DNA of 64,000 nt from Epinephelus fuscoguttatus (taxonomy: Eukaryota > Chordata > Actinopteri > Perciformes > Serranidae): NCBI RefSeq assembly GCF_011397635.1, contig NC_064775.1, forward strand, positions 13,963,452 to 14,027,451, read 5' to 3'. Position numbers and translations under genes: made by a program. The notes below the pieces were generated by a model, which had not been told where the DNA came from, searched no databases, and worked only from the letters and a program-made list of their open reading frames with translations. Shown here in pieces: positions 33,797 to 64,000 of the stretch. The first letter of the stretch is position 1. Every line of letters begins with the position of its first letter.

Positions 33797-34773
33797 GTGA
33801 GTGTGTTTACCGTCACACATTTCATCTCAGCAACATGAGCCTGGATGATGCTCCTCTGTCATATGGTGTTTAGGTGTAGACTAGCATGCAGTGTGTGTTG
33901 ATGATGGTGATGATATGTTTGGGGAGGTGTTGCATGCTTCGCTACCAGTAAACAAAATTGGCCTATATTATACTGTACGTCCGTGTGCATGGAGGTATGA
34001 TGTCCAGGAGCATCTGTTATGTCGTATTGTGTTTTATTCTTAAAATTAATGCCTAGTCAGGAATTATAATAGGCTGAAAATTGTGTATTTTAAGCATTAT
34101 CTCCGTTTTAGCCCTAGTATATGATTATTAATAGCAGGGATATTGCAAGATAAATGTGCATATTTTATTTTGTGTGGTTGTCTTCTTGTCCCATTAGTTT
34201 CTATTCCATTTCATTCAGAATGCACAGATATGGCAATTAAGTGCAAAAGCACTTGTGTAAACTGGATTTGTAACAATTAATTGTCAAGCAACCCAGAATT
34301 TAACAACAATTTTATTATATTTTGAGCTAAAGTAATAAGAAAAGTGAATATTTGGTGGTTTTCCCAGTTTACTATGATATATTGTAATTATTATAATAGT
34401 AGGTGACTGTTGGTTGGACGTTATAACCTATTTGAAGGCATCACTTTGGGCTTATAGATGTCTGTGCAAGCTGGCCTTTTGCTCTTGGCTAATTAAAGAA
34501 GTCTGTCTTGTGTTATGAGCTTATCTGTTTTGCAGTGACCTCAGTGTAACTCCTGCAAAAATGGCTTGAAATTATATCACCCACAAACCCATGATACAAC
34601 CAAATAACGTCTGGTACTACCAGTGCTCCTGCTACTACCAGTGCTGTCAGCCTACAGTACATTGTAGTGGGTTTCTGATTTGTGTTTGCAGACAGGAAAA
34701 GCAGCAGTCAAAATAAAGAAGGCTGAGCATTTTGCTAGCAGACTGCTGATACCCAAACCCCTGTTTACTCACA

Positions 34774-34774
34774 A

Positions 34775-34800
<26 letters not shown>
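34774..34800. repeat. (AC)n microsatellite
   Basis: Perfect AC dinucleotides in the fam117b intron. Confidence 0.93.
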
Positions 34801-34806
<6 letters not shown>

Positions 34807-35279
34807 ATTGTTTTAATGAAGATCAGTCGGCCCCGTTCCCTAGCAACAGCAATGTGTGCTGGTCAAGGCCCTGCCAAATTTAGCTCCTGGACCAGCACCG
34901 ACAGTCAATGCTGTGTGTTTGTGCGCACAGATACATGCTGCAGGTACAGTGTGTTGTTATCAGGACTGGGGAGGTTTGCAGTTCAGTTTGGGAACAGCCA
35001 ACAAAAGAAAATAAATGCATCTTCAATCCTGCAAGGTGCTTTGCTTCCAGTAAAATTGATTCTGTTGTTTGTGTGTAGATGGACTGGTTTATTAATGCTG
35101 CATTGTTGTATCATTTAATATTAATCAGGGTTTAACCCCACACAGGGGCAGAATCCTACTGAGTGTGTGCTGATTTACTATTATATTATTAGTAGTAGTT
35201 GTATTAGTAGTAGTATTAGTACTTGTTGTTTTCCTCTGCAGCAGTTATAACTGTGGATTGAAGCAAGAGGCAGAAACAT

Positions 35280-35720
35280 GAAATGTGGTCCAACAACTGG
35301 AAATGGTGTGTAAATGTTTCCCGAGAAATATGAGCCCAAGTGGCCACATGGTGGCGCTGTAATTGACGCCCAAAAACGCGATTTTAAAAGGCCATGTGCC
35401 ACACACAGTAAATCCAATTGATTTGAAATTTGGGACACATATTCAGCACAGTGTGATTTACAAAAAACCTCTGGATCATAAAAGGCAGCCATGATGAATT
35501 CATTACTAATTTGTAAAGTGGGGGTGAGATGGCGAGACTTGAGTGTGCCGTTATTGAAATGCTGTATACATTGTAATGACGGTGTGATTGGTCTCACTCC
35601 TTCTTTAGCCAGAATTAAACCAGCTGAATTGACTTTGCTCAGCCTTGCTCAGCCCAACACCCACTCACTGCTGCTTCCTTCTGTTGGCCAAGAAAGGGCT
35701 TGGACCTACTTGCGGTGATA
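35280..35720. repeat. Probable teleost interspersed repeat
   Basis: Segments such as TGGCCACATGGTGGCGCTGT and AAATTTGGGACACATATTCA match a repeat type I remember from fish genomes. No terminal structure was resolved. Low confidence. Confidence 0.35.
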
Positions 35721-36560
35721 TTATTATTAAAATTGGTTGTTTTACATCACAGTTAACTTTCTAGTGCAGTTCAATGCAACAAGCATCCACTTGATTGTTA
35801 AGACAATTTAGCATGTTAGCCTATTCTAAAATATTGTGAATTATGCTATACGTGGAGATATTATAGGGATAATTATGGAAACTATCATAGAAGTATATAC
35901 ACTGTGTATTCTCTTACTTGAATCAATTGTAACAACATTTTCTAGGCATGTGATCATGTGAAAATTTCATGTAATGTGACCAAAATAAATGGAATTAATG
36001 ATATTCCAAAATCATCAAAATATGCTTACAAATCTTAAAATGGCACTAAATGTTTGTATATTTAAGGTTTGTTGTGTTTGTTTTCTAATGCAAAACTGGA
36101 ATCTGAAATTAGAAATTAGAATTTGCTGATGCTAGCTGATACCGTAGAAGGGCCCATAGGCGTCGGTGGACCTGTGCACCCATGCAAAACATGTTGCTGC
36201 ATCTCTGAATCAGGGTCAGTCGGGCAGAAGTCAGCACCTGCCCTCAGTGCCTCCTCCACCCCCACCGCCCTGCTTTAAGCTGTGTTAATGCCATTAACCA
36301 GGGGCTGTGTGAGACTAGAGGGGGCATATCCTCTGCCCAGCACGGGACGGATTAACATCAATCTGGCAACACACACTCATAGACACAAATGCACCCACGC
36401 ACACACAAACCTAGACAGACAGGGTAAGACAGCCACAAGCTTATCCTGCAGGCCAGCTGTGTGTCTGTTGATTTGTTGATGTGTTTACCATGTGTTGACA
36501 AATAAGTTGTTTACAGGCAGACCTAACTCATCCTGGCTCCTCTCTGTCTTTCCTCCTCAG

Positions 36561-42493
<5,933 letters not shown>

Positions 42494-43699
42494 GCTCTCT
42501 CTGATGTCCTTATCTTGTTGAAAAAGCGCTTCCCACTGCCTCTCCTCCTCAGACGACTACAACGTGAGAGTCCTGCAGCCCGGGTGTTTGCAGCTAACAT
42601 TTCATCGCTTTCTTCTACCTTTAGTGCTGGTTATGTTCCTGTTTTTTGGGAGGAAAAGGGCGAAAGGACAGACTCTTTTATTTCATCGTATTATACCATG
42701 GCGCCTTTCCACGGACATATCTCTTTTTCTATCTGTAGTTATTTCTCTTGATATATAAAATATGCCTTCCATTAAGAAAAAAAAAAAGGCCGCTGGTTTC
42801 CTTGGCGACCAAGAGTTTGACCACGGAGGCTAATTTTGGTGCTGCCAGATTTATCGTAGCAAAACTTGAACGGTCGCGATAAGGAGAAGTTAAAAAATGT
42901 GCCTGATATTTTAGACCGCTCAGTTTCGCTAAACCAATGTAGTGCTCGGATCATGTTTGTTTCTTTAGCATGACACACATGATGTTTGCACTATGATGGC
43001 CATAGATACATACAGGAAGGCAGGGACAAGCAAAATATATACAAGTAAGCCCACACTGAGAAACAATACATATTAAGACCACCTGTGATCTAAATCCAGA
43101 CATCTGTTTTGTACTTTCATCAGCCATTTACAGTGAAAGCTGACTGTAAACTGGTACAAGCTGATGCCTTTGTTACGCTAACTGGTAGCAGTGAACCGGT
43201 CCCCTGCCAGACGGTGTGTATCTATGGGAAACACAGGCCAGGGCTATGATGTGTGCAGCGTGTTCAACCTGTGTCTGCTTGCCCCTTCTTCCAAAGCGCC
43301 AGCCTTTGCTCGAAATGTCCCTTTTGACTTCACGTCCATCACAACTGCCCCCTTCTGTTCCTTCTCCTTCCAGCTCTTTCTCTCCTTTTCTTTCCTCACT
43401 GTAATGCTGATTTCCTTTTGTCTTGCTCAGCTAGTGTTGTTGTGAAATGTGTCCAGAAGGGCGCCGTCCTCGCAGGACGGGCTCTCTCTGGCTTGCAGGG
43501 CCTTGAGCAAGGAGAGGTTGGTACACCCAAATACTACACTGCAGAGCATGATGGTAGATGAAGTTCTACAAATCAGATTGAACCCAACAGTGCTGTGTTG
43601 TGTACTCAGCTGGTTTCCATCCAAAAATGATAGATCATTGCAGGTTATGACTAAATACGCAACGTCTTGTGTGGGCGTGGTTTGATCAGATTTGACTGA

Positions 43700-44412
43700 C
43701 AGTGGCTGGTGGCTGTGGCTCAGGAGGTAGAGCGGTTGTTTGACCCCTAGCCTCTGCAGTCTACATGTCAAAGTGTCCTTGGGCAAGATACTTCCCTGTT
43801 ACGGTGTATGAGTGTAAATTGTTATTAGGGCTGAACGATATGGAGAAAATCAAAGTTCACAATATAAGCTAAGAATGAAATCAAATGAAGTTACATCACT
43901 TTACTGTAATGCAGCCTTTAAAACCAGGAAACGACACCACTTACTGTTATTAGTATCTGTACAACCAATTAAATTATCTTGATCTGTATCCATAGTCAGA
44001 CTAGATGGGGTTCACACTGGAAACTGGGTGTGCTTTAAGACAGAAACAGGCAGAGTTTAAACCAGAGAACTGGAAAACGGCTGGGTCCTAACCTTAAGTT
44101 TTTATTTCTAACCTGAAATTGATATGGGTTGATACCTATATATATTATTTATTAGAAAACGTAACTATTTACAGACCAATCTCAGGTTTGATCTTAGATT
44201 ATTTTTGATCTGAAGATTACGAGATGAGATGATTTTCTGTCATCACGAGTGCACTCTGACAGATTTTACTCAGATGATAAATCTAAGACATCTAAAATTG
44301 GTAGTTTCATACAACAGTATCAATATATTGATATACTGACGAGCCCTATTGGTTTTTGCTCCTGATGAGCAGGTGCCACCTTGCCTTGTAAAGCGCTTTG
44401 AGTGCTTGCCAA
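43700..44412 (+). mobile_element. tRNA-derived SINE, split by a later insertion
   Basis: Left half 43700-43825 has a tRNA-like A box (TGGCTCAGGAGG, 43716-43727) and the SINE body CAAAGTGTCCTTGGGCAAGA. The right half, 44349-44412, continues the same consensus with CTGATGAGCAGGTGCCACCT and GTAAAGCGCTTTGAGTG. The 523 bp between them is a separate element. Confidence 0.75.
43826..44348. mobile_element. hAT-like element inserted in a SINE
   Basis: Left end TAGGGCTGAACGATATGG. The right end, GATATACTGACGAGCCCTA, gives TAGGGCTCGTCAGTATATC on the other strand. It is 523 bp with no transposase frame. Flanking octamers ATTGTTAT and TTGGTTTT agree at 5 of 8 positions, a decayed target duplication at best. 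Confidence 0.7.
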
Positions 44413-45215
44413 GCACAGAAATATGTGACATCATTTTTCCCCAGCTGAGGTCTGCTCACTTCAAACCAGCGACCAAAGCAAGAACTGTAGTTTATTGGTT
44501 GACAGCCTCTCCGTGCTCCGCCCATCTTCCTGTAAATGTCATTACTACTTGACTGTGCCTGCTACGGTGGGATAGGAATGTACTGGGTTTGTAAATATAG
44601 AGGCACACTGTGTTTGTATTATCGGCTGACAAAGATATGTATCTGAATGAGTCAATAATTGTACCATACACCCTCCTCCTCCTCCGCTCCTCTTCCTCCC
44701 CCCTCCTGCTTTTTCTCCGCTGAGTACTGTGAATTACTACATGTCTCATTATTGTGAATAATAATGTATTTATTTATCAGGAGTGTAATTGGGTCTTCAG
44801 AGAATTTTAATCAAGAATAGATTACATCGTCCATCTCAGGTTGTAGTGAATAGGATACAAAAAAAGAAGAGATATACTAACTTCTCAGCGCACACTAACA
44901 AGTCTACTATTAAAGAGAGCAAACCAACAGCTGCTATCTATGTAGCCTCACACAGTGGAAATCCTGAATGATGTAAACCTGTAGCAGAGTAGAAGTAGAG
45001 AGAAGTGTGGATGTCATTTATCCAGTGACCTGATTTGGCATGAGTAACGTTTTTCTCGAGAATAAGTGAAGAAACGAAGAGTTCAGTTCCAAAATGAGAT
45101 ATCCACTTGCTGAAAAACAATCACACTTACAGCGACATGTTCTTATTTGTCGTTTTTAGACGTCTGTTTACAAAAACAAAAGTAGTTTGAAAGAGCAGAT
45201 TCATACGAATACAGA

Positions 45216-45221
45216 TTTATT
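45216..45221 (-). terminator. Candidate poly(A) signal, ica1l
   Basis: AATAAA on the minus strand, with further copies at 45320-45325 and about 44763-44775. The choice among them cannot be made from sequence alone. Confidence 0.3.
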
Positions 45222-46794
45222 TCAGATAATTTTTTTTTTCAAAGTGGATAAACCGCATTTTGGAATGAGGCTCGACAAGAGAAACACTTAACACAATGAT
45301 TCTTTGTTTGCTTGTCCAGTTTATTGGAAATAGAACTGCCAAGTTTTCGTCTGTTAAACCCCTCGAGTGAAATAAAAAGGCATAGTTGAATTAAATAAAG
45401 CATTTGTGATTGACTTGAGAAATACATTCTTTTTTTTTAAGTGTGTAAATCAAGAGTAAACAGTATAATACATGATGTGACACTGATACAGTTATAGTTT
45501 CCCTTGTGACCAACGCACATCAGTAGACTTCCTTCCTGTGTCACATTAAAAACAAAAAAGAAAAAAATTACTTGACTGTATCGTATTTAAAAAAGCAGAG
45601 ATAGGATAGTGCAGCTGATATAAAAAGTGTTTTTGGAGTTGTCTGACTCATAATTTTTTCCCCATGATGCACCTTAGCTCCACTGAGTGAGATTTATACA
45701 GGCACACAAATGTCGTTACTGAGGATTTGGTTTCAGTTGGTGCTCACAGACGTCATATTCACATCTCAGCAATTAGAAACCCGACTATACATCTTCATAT
45801 TGTAACTGTTAACTAAACCACACACTCCAAAATGTCAGTCTTGGTCATTATTTCCCTCAAAATATAATCAGTGGGAATTAATTCTGTGAGATGGTAACAG
45901 TTCTCCAGTGTTGATTCTTTTCCGTAAAATAATAAATGCATCTCAAAATACACAACACACAGTTAAAAATAGACTTTACAGTGTTATTTTAGGGTCACTT
46001 TCTCAGTGTACTGCACAACAAAGACATCTGATTTTGCAAACAGTGTTATAATCTGAAAATAAATACATTTTGATGCATCTTAGGTGCAGAGTTACAGGAT
46101 TTAAATAACCCACCCATCCCAAAACACTCTAATCCTTCATCCTGTTTTAAAATTTCCCTCAAGAACAAAATAAATGTTTCCTCCTTCACACATTTTTCTT
46201 GGCCTTGGACTTGTGATTGTGAAATCTAAACGACAGATGGGACTGAAGATGATTTAAAACGCATCCTATTATTACCCACACTACATTCAGAGCCAGCAGA
46301 ATCTGGGATCAGGGTAGACGATTAGCATGAAGAGGCTGATGGTGGCGCAAAAGCACAAAGAGTTTGGACAGTGTGAGTTTCCACTGTGCCTGTAATCTGA
46401 CTCCAGTTCAGGCTGTCATGACACCATCAGTGCTCTCCAGAGAGGCTCACAGTTCAGTGTTAGCCATTAGACTGAATCCCTAAGAGAAAACTGAGAATTT
46501 CCTCACAGGGTTCAATAAAGCGTCACATTATTTCTCAAACTGGTGGAGTCTTCAAAATCCAGAGTTTGTGCAGGGGTCTGTATCACAAAGCAAGTTCAAG
46601 TTTCGTTACCTGACTTCACTGAGCCTAACATCAGTGATCCTGGATGAAATGTTGGAGTTACATTTTTAAATACATTTCATCCATCTTAATTTACAGTGTG
46701 TGACCTTGTCGCCGTCATCAGGTCAAAGTTTTAATGTGTCCAATACTTTGGTTTATCATCAAATACCTGCAAAACTAATAACATTTCCCATTAA

Positions 46795-46985
46795 CCTCAG
46801 TTGTATTTTGCGTTTAATGTTAGCATGCTAACATTCTAAACTTAGAGGATTGAAATGGTTAATTAATACCAAAGTAACTGCTTCAGATGAGCCTGTTAGC
46901 ATTGTTATTGTGAGCATGTTAGCATGCTGATGTTAGCATTTAACTTAATGAGGCTCTATGCGAAATTCAGGAGACATTATTAGCT
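46795..46985. repeat. GCATGCTAAC-rich interspersed repeat, copy 2
   Basis: TGTTAGCATGCTAACATTC ... GAGCATGTTAGCATGCTGAT. This is the reverse-orientation relative of 37880-38122 and the same orientation as 47400-47595. Confidence 0.6.
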
Positions 46986-47399
46986 GCAGACACATTATGT
47001 TCTGAGCGTACACGATATGCCCTACAAACCACCCCCACCAACAATATCAGATAAACCCAACAGCGTGGCAATTCATTGAACACTGCTGCAATGCCACATG
47101 GTAGTAAATAAATGTGAAGCAAAATGTTACAATTGTGATTCATCTTATGTCTAACAACATGTCATCCTCACCTAAACCTCCTCTCTTTTAACTTAATACC
47201 GTATGGCTGTATAAATGCTAACTTGGCATTTTCATCAGGGCTTTCAGTTCTGGACCAAGGGGCGAAGGGAGCTGATCATGTAGGCATGGTGGGCGAGTCA
47301 TGTAGCTCCTTCAGCTGGAGCTATACCTACTCGAAATTTAGAGCATTTGAGTTGTCTGCACAGGGTTCTCAACGTTGAAGTGGATGAGTGGGTGGCTAG

Positions 47400-47595
47400 C
47401 AGCTAACGGTGCTAACTCCATAAAAAACACTAAACAATGGCAACAGTGCTGACAAAGCTAAACTAAGGTGATAGATCATGGTTAATTTGTACCAAAGTAT
47501 ACATCAGCATTGTCATTGTGAGCACGTTAGCATGCTATGTTAGCATTATGCTGATGTTAGCATTTATCTTAGGTGCAGCCTGAAAGAGCTGCTAG
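47400..47595. repeat. GCATGCTAAC-rich interspersed repeat, copy 3
   Basis: AGCACGTTAGCATGCTATGT and TGATGTTAGCATTTATCTTA follow a body alignable with copies 1 and 2. Confidence 0.6.
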
Positions 47596-48506
47596 CAAAA
47601 TCCTCCCATTGTGTTATCCTGAGCTGCACTGATGGGATAGGAGTGTAAAGCATCAGTACCGTCAGAATGGTGATCCACCCCATGGCCAAAAAAACAAACC
47701 AAAAAAGAGTATGCATTGTTATAAAAGAAAGAAAGAGTTAAGTCCAAACAGAGCTGGATAACCCACTGATCTTGCTTTGTGATACAGGCCCATGATGCAG
47801 CTTGAGCTTCAACTGTTAGTGTGCAAATACAGGCTCAGTGACAGGCTCAGGGTCCCTTCTCATCTCCTATATATACTGTACGCCCTTCATCCCTTCATTC
47901 ATATGTGACAATCGTGTGCTACGATGTTTAAACATTAAGCAGTAAATAGAGATCTTTTTACATCCTGGGTCCCCTGTGATGTGTACACACAGCATACCAA
48001 CACGCCCAAACAATGCAAACATAAAAAATAAAAAACACACACACAAAAAAACATGCAACGCCATCCAAAATAAACCTGTAACCCAAACATTCTCTCTGCC
48101 TGACAGAAGCTGCAATAACTAAAAAGGTAACACAAACCACATGAGGTTTGCTGTGTGCACATGAGTCAGTAGCATCACATGTAGAGTTAACAGTCATTTA
48201 CAGAGCTGCAGAGAGCAGCTGTGAGTCGCTGAGGAAAACGTTTAACAGCCGACAGTGTTTTCATTTTCCAGTGTAACACAAATATGTGTGTGTATTGCAA
48301 GTGTGGATATGTACACATCTCTCCTGGTAACAGAAATGTGTATGTGTGTGTGTATATGTGCATCAAGTTCTCTGTGTGTGTTTTTCATTGTTAAGGTTAT
48401 GTTCTTTTACTTGGTTGTTGACATGAAAACTTGCTGACATCCAGATTCTGTGCGAGAAATTATACACTGCTGCTGCACACTCTCAAACACACACACCAAC
48501 AGAGCT

Positions 48507-61620
<13,114 letters not shown>

Positions 61621-62734
61621 GAAACAGGATATGCAAACTAGCTTTGGCGCCGTTTGGACACAAGGGGTCGCTGCTGTTCAGGCCATACCGAAGATCGTCT
61701 ATTGTAAGGGTGTGTCACTCATAGCTAACAATAGGCTACAAAAGCGGACTACACGTGGCCTAAAACTCAGTATAACCAGCTGAAATTTCTACTGTCACAA
61801 ATTCAATGTGTTGCAATTGTCTACATCCGAAGAAATAAAGGAGCAGCATGACCCATATTTGTCGCTTTTTGACATAAAAGCAGACTTTCAGCCACCCCAC
61901 TTTGACTTTGTAGTACAATTAATACTCCATAGTGACACCTCTTCGTTTTACGCCCTCTCTGGTCAAACCAGTCTGAGGAGGAAAAAGTCCAGTTATCTAC
62001 CACACATAAAGATTGTCTTTTGCGAGCCCTAAATGTAAAAAACAATATATTTAATGATCTCTTACTTCTATCATCAGTAGTCTATTAAGCCACCATGGAG
62101 GTACAGAATTTTTCTTCTTTCCTCTCCTATTAAACATCTCATGACCCCTCAGATTTGTCTGTCAACCTTTTGGAGAGTGGACCACCCGGGTTGGGAACCA
62201 AACCAGCTTACTGTTTATAAAGTAGTTAAAGGGTTTGTTCACCCCAAAATCAACAATACTCATTTTTTTCTCTTACTTGTAGTGCTGTTTATCAGTCAAA
62301 TTGTTTTGGTATGGTATGAGAGATGTCTGCCTTCTCTCCAATACAATGGAAATAGATGGCACTTGGTTTGTGGTGCTCAATGTGCCAAAAACATACATTT
62401 GCAAAACCACCATTGAAATATCACAAATAAACTGCCAAGCAGAAAAACTGATGAAACACTAGATAGGACACTTTTTAGGAGACAAAATTAATTTATAGTT
62501 TTCTTAGGTTACAGGAAAACAAAGACAATCTGTAAGAAAATAGGTGTAAAAAATTGAGGGGTAAAAATAACCAGGACAGCAAAGAACAAAGCAAGCAAAG
62601 TTCTGTACTGTACAAAATTCAAATTCAAATTCACTGCTGCTTTCGTCCGTCTGTCACAACACTGATATTGTCCATCCTCCCGTCCTTTATGTCTGTGGTG
62701 ACTGATGTGGTGGAGTCCATGCTGGATGTTGAGC
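61621..62734. other. Intergenic: ica1l 5' flank and wdr12 3' flank
   Basis: About 1.1 kb between the ica1l first exon and the wdr12 stop. It contains a truncated interspersed repeat at 62226-62415. No gene was recognised. Confidence 0.65.
62226..62415. repeat. Truncated teleost interspersed repeat
   Basis: TTGTTCACCCCAAAATCAAC, then TCTTACTTGTAGTGCTGTTT and GATGTCTGCCTTCTCTCCAA. I recall this order of motifs from a repeat frequent in fish genomes. Class unknown to me. Confidence 0.5.
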
Positions 62735-62812
62735 CTACGCCCCCGCATCTGTCTGACAGGCTGAGTATCTGTAGGTGTACAGCTTATTATCTGCACCTCC
62801 ACTTAACATCAG
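62735..62812 (-). CDS. wdr12: wdr12 last exon, frame offset by one base
   Basis: Encodes [20 protein letters not shown] and TDAGA then TAG at 62735-62737. Human ends [17 protein letters not shown] ... VGA. It is exactly 26 codons, yet the preceding exon leaves two bases of a codon, so one base is missing at the acceptor (TTTTCAG/CTG). As written, splicing would give a stop straight after ESG. Confidence 0.88.
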   Translation of the reverse strand: MMLSGGADNKLYTYRYSACQTDAGA

Positions 62813-64000
62813 CTGAAAAGACACAGACAAAAGAACAGCAAGTTAGATGTTGTTGAACTGAAATATTTAAAGCTGCTGCATATTTGTCTTCAGTATACTG
62901 TTGCTTTTTCCAGCAGTCTTACCCACTTTCTGTCCAGTCCACACAAAACACTTTGTCTTCGTGGGCCGCCAGGTCATACAGAGGGGCCTTACAGCTGCGA
63001 GACATAAGAGCATCATTTACCTATTAGCTTTATTCACTGCATGCCTTTAACACAGAGGTTTAACACACAAAGAATGAAGAAACAAGAAAACCACAAAAAG
63101 GACAAAAATATACCAAAATACAACAAATGGCAGATTTCAATTGAGCGACGAGATGCAGTGGGTGTAGGCTAAAGAAACAGGGAGCTTCCTAAGACAGGAA
63201 GCTTGGTCCAGACAGAAAGCTGTTTTCTTTCAGATGCCTGGAAGTAACAGGATGTCCTGCTCTACGTCTGCATGAGTGACCTTTCACACTGGAACAGCAT
63301 AGGTTATGATCCAGCTTATGCTCTGACAGCTTTTGAAAATGAAACCAAAATATAAATGGTCTCAATGTAGCAAAAAAAAGAGGAAGAACTGGAATTTATT
63401 TGGTGCAAAGTGAAGTTGGACAAACGTGAGTGCAAACACCAACTTCCCATGACCTTAAAGAAATAATTGGGGTTAATGGCTGATTTAAAGTCAGTCAGGG
63501 AAGTCATAACGTATTGGACGATGGACTACAATAACATTGATTTGTTGACAAAAACAAAATACTATAGAATATCCTCTAAGTCCTGATGGGATTATGTTAC
63601 CGACGTCTGATTGCAACACACATTTTTCAAAGTATACACAGTAAAACTATGTGCTTCACAGACCTTCTCGTATCCCACAGTTTGACCAGGTTGTCAAGGG
63701 AACCGGAGACCAGCTGGTGCTCATGTGACGGCGCCCACTTCACAGCGGTGACCCAGCCAGTGTGGGAGGTCAGAGACAGCAGCACCAGCGACCCGTCTGG
63801 AGAGGAGAGGAGGCGTTTATAACAGTGAAGAGGAAAGGTGCTCGCAGAGAGTGGAAATAAAACCATGCTGCAAAAACAGCTATGACAGTGTCTGTCGTCT
63901 GTGGTATTTTGAAGGAAGTGGTACCTTTGGTTCGAGGGTCCCATAGTCTGATGTGTCTGTCAGTGCTTCCTGAGGCCAGCCGCCGACACAGAGGTGAGTA
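62735..64000 (-). CDS. wdr12: WDR12 C-terminal WD40 repeats (partial, 5' beyond window)
   Basis: WD40 subunit of the PeBoW complex (PES1-BOP1-WDR12), nucleolar, needed for 60S ribosome assembly. Four minus-strand exons: 63925-64000 or beyond, 63664-63796, 62923-62994, 62735-62812. They encode [67 protein letters not shown] and [15 protein letters not shown]. All match the last WD repeats of human WDR12. The last splice junction is one base short of frame. The N-terminal NLE domain and earlier repeats lie beyond the window edge. Confidence 0.95.
62923..62994 (-). CDS. wdr12: wdr12 exon: [15 protein letters not shown]
   Basis: Encodes [20 protein letters not shown] then TESG, nearly identical with human. 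Acceptor TGTCTCGCAG, donor GTGG/GTAAGA. It is 72 nt. Confidence 0.95.
62995..63663 (-). other. wdr12 intron
   Basis: About 0.67 kb; nothing recognised. Confidence 0.75.
63664..63796 (-). CDS. wdr12: wdr12 exon: WD40 repeat with KLWDTR
   Basis: Encodes [20 protein letters not shown], then [19 protein letters not shown] and LWDTR. It is 133 nt. Acceptor CTCTCCAG, donor AGAAG/GTCTGT. Confidence 0.96.
63925..64000 (-). CDS. wdr12: wdr12 exon, cut by window edge
   Basis: Encodes [20 protein letters not shown] then K, ending AAAG/GTACCA. The frame stays open to the window end, so the exon 5' boundary is unknown. Confidence 0.92.

Larger units (their letters stand above)
33797..36560 (+). other. 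fam117b intron 1
   Basis: About 2.8 kb with an (AC)n run at 34774-34800 and a probable interspersed repeat at 35280-35720. No exon carrying the conserved FAM117B N-terminus was found. Confidence 0.6.
42494..45200. other. fam117b 3' UTR and convergent intergenic region
   Basis: No coding exon. It holds an A-rich run (42773-42787), a SINE split by a hAT-like element (43700-44412), and several possible minus-strand poly(A) signals for ica1l (TTTATT on this strand at about 44763-44775 and 45216-45221). The fam117b transcript end was not located. Confidence 0.65.
45201..48506 (-). other. ica1l 3' UTR and downstream sequence
   Basis: Sequence 3' of the ica1l stop on the minus strand, with no recognisable coding potential. 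A long AT-rich UTR ending near 45.2 kb is plausible from minus-strand AATAAA at 45216-45221 and 45320-45325, but its true end is unknown. It contains two copies of the GCATGCTAAC-rich repeat. Confidence 0.5.

Overview
This window is vertebrate nuclear DNA, almost certainly from a teleost fish. Genes are split into many short exons with GT-AG introns. Introns carry (CA/GT)n microsatellites, tRNA-derived SINEs and short hAT-like elements of types common in fish genomes. Four genes are recognised by protein similarity and exon phase: bmpr2 (+), fam117b (+), ica1l (-) and wdr12 (-). Their order and orientation match human 2q33 (BMPR2, FAM117B, ICA1L, WDR12), so this is a conserved syntenic block and not an accessory or transferred region. 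No new multi-gene system is visible.

Layout. 1-8060 is most likely bmpr2 intron 1; the signal-peptide exon is not seen and probably lies upstream. bmpr2 exons 2-13 run from 8061 to 29407, with a 3' UTR ending at a poly(A) signal near 30968. 31.0-33.2 kb is intergenic and holds a small CpG/CRE-rich patch and a degenerate tandem array. fam117b runs from a probable untranslated first exon near 33.25 kb to its last coding exon at 42.15-42.49 kb. 42.5-48.5 kb separates the tail-to-tail ends of fam117b and ica1l and holds their 3' UTRs plus repeats. ica1l occupies 48507 to about 61.6 kb on the minus strand, in 16 exons. The 3' end of wdr12, on the minus strand, fills 62735 to the window end.

Function. 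BMPR2 is the type II serine/threonine kinase receptor for BMPs. ICA1L is a BAR/arfaptin-homology protein linked to vesicle traffic. WDR12 is a WD40 subunit of the PES1-BOP1-WDR12 ribosome-assembly complex. FAM117B is poorly characterised. They are syntenic neighbours, not one pathway.

Most useful observations. (1) Conserved reading frames break at about five places in all four genes, and each break is explained by one missing base. This suggests residual assembly deletions, with real mutation as the alternative. (2) Three copies of one old repeat family let two younger hAT-like insertions be dated and bounded, because the 12.2-12.5 kb copy serves as the empty site. (3) A tRNA-type SINE at 43.7/44.35 kb is split by another hAT-like element. 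(4) The usual FAM117B N-terminal exon cannot be found.
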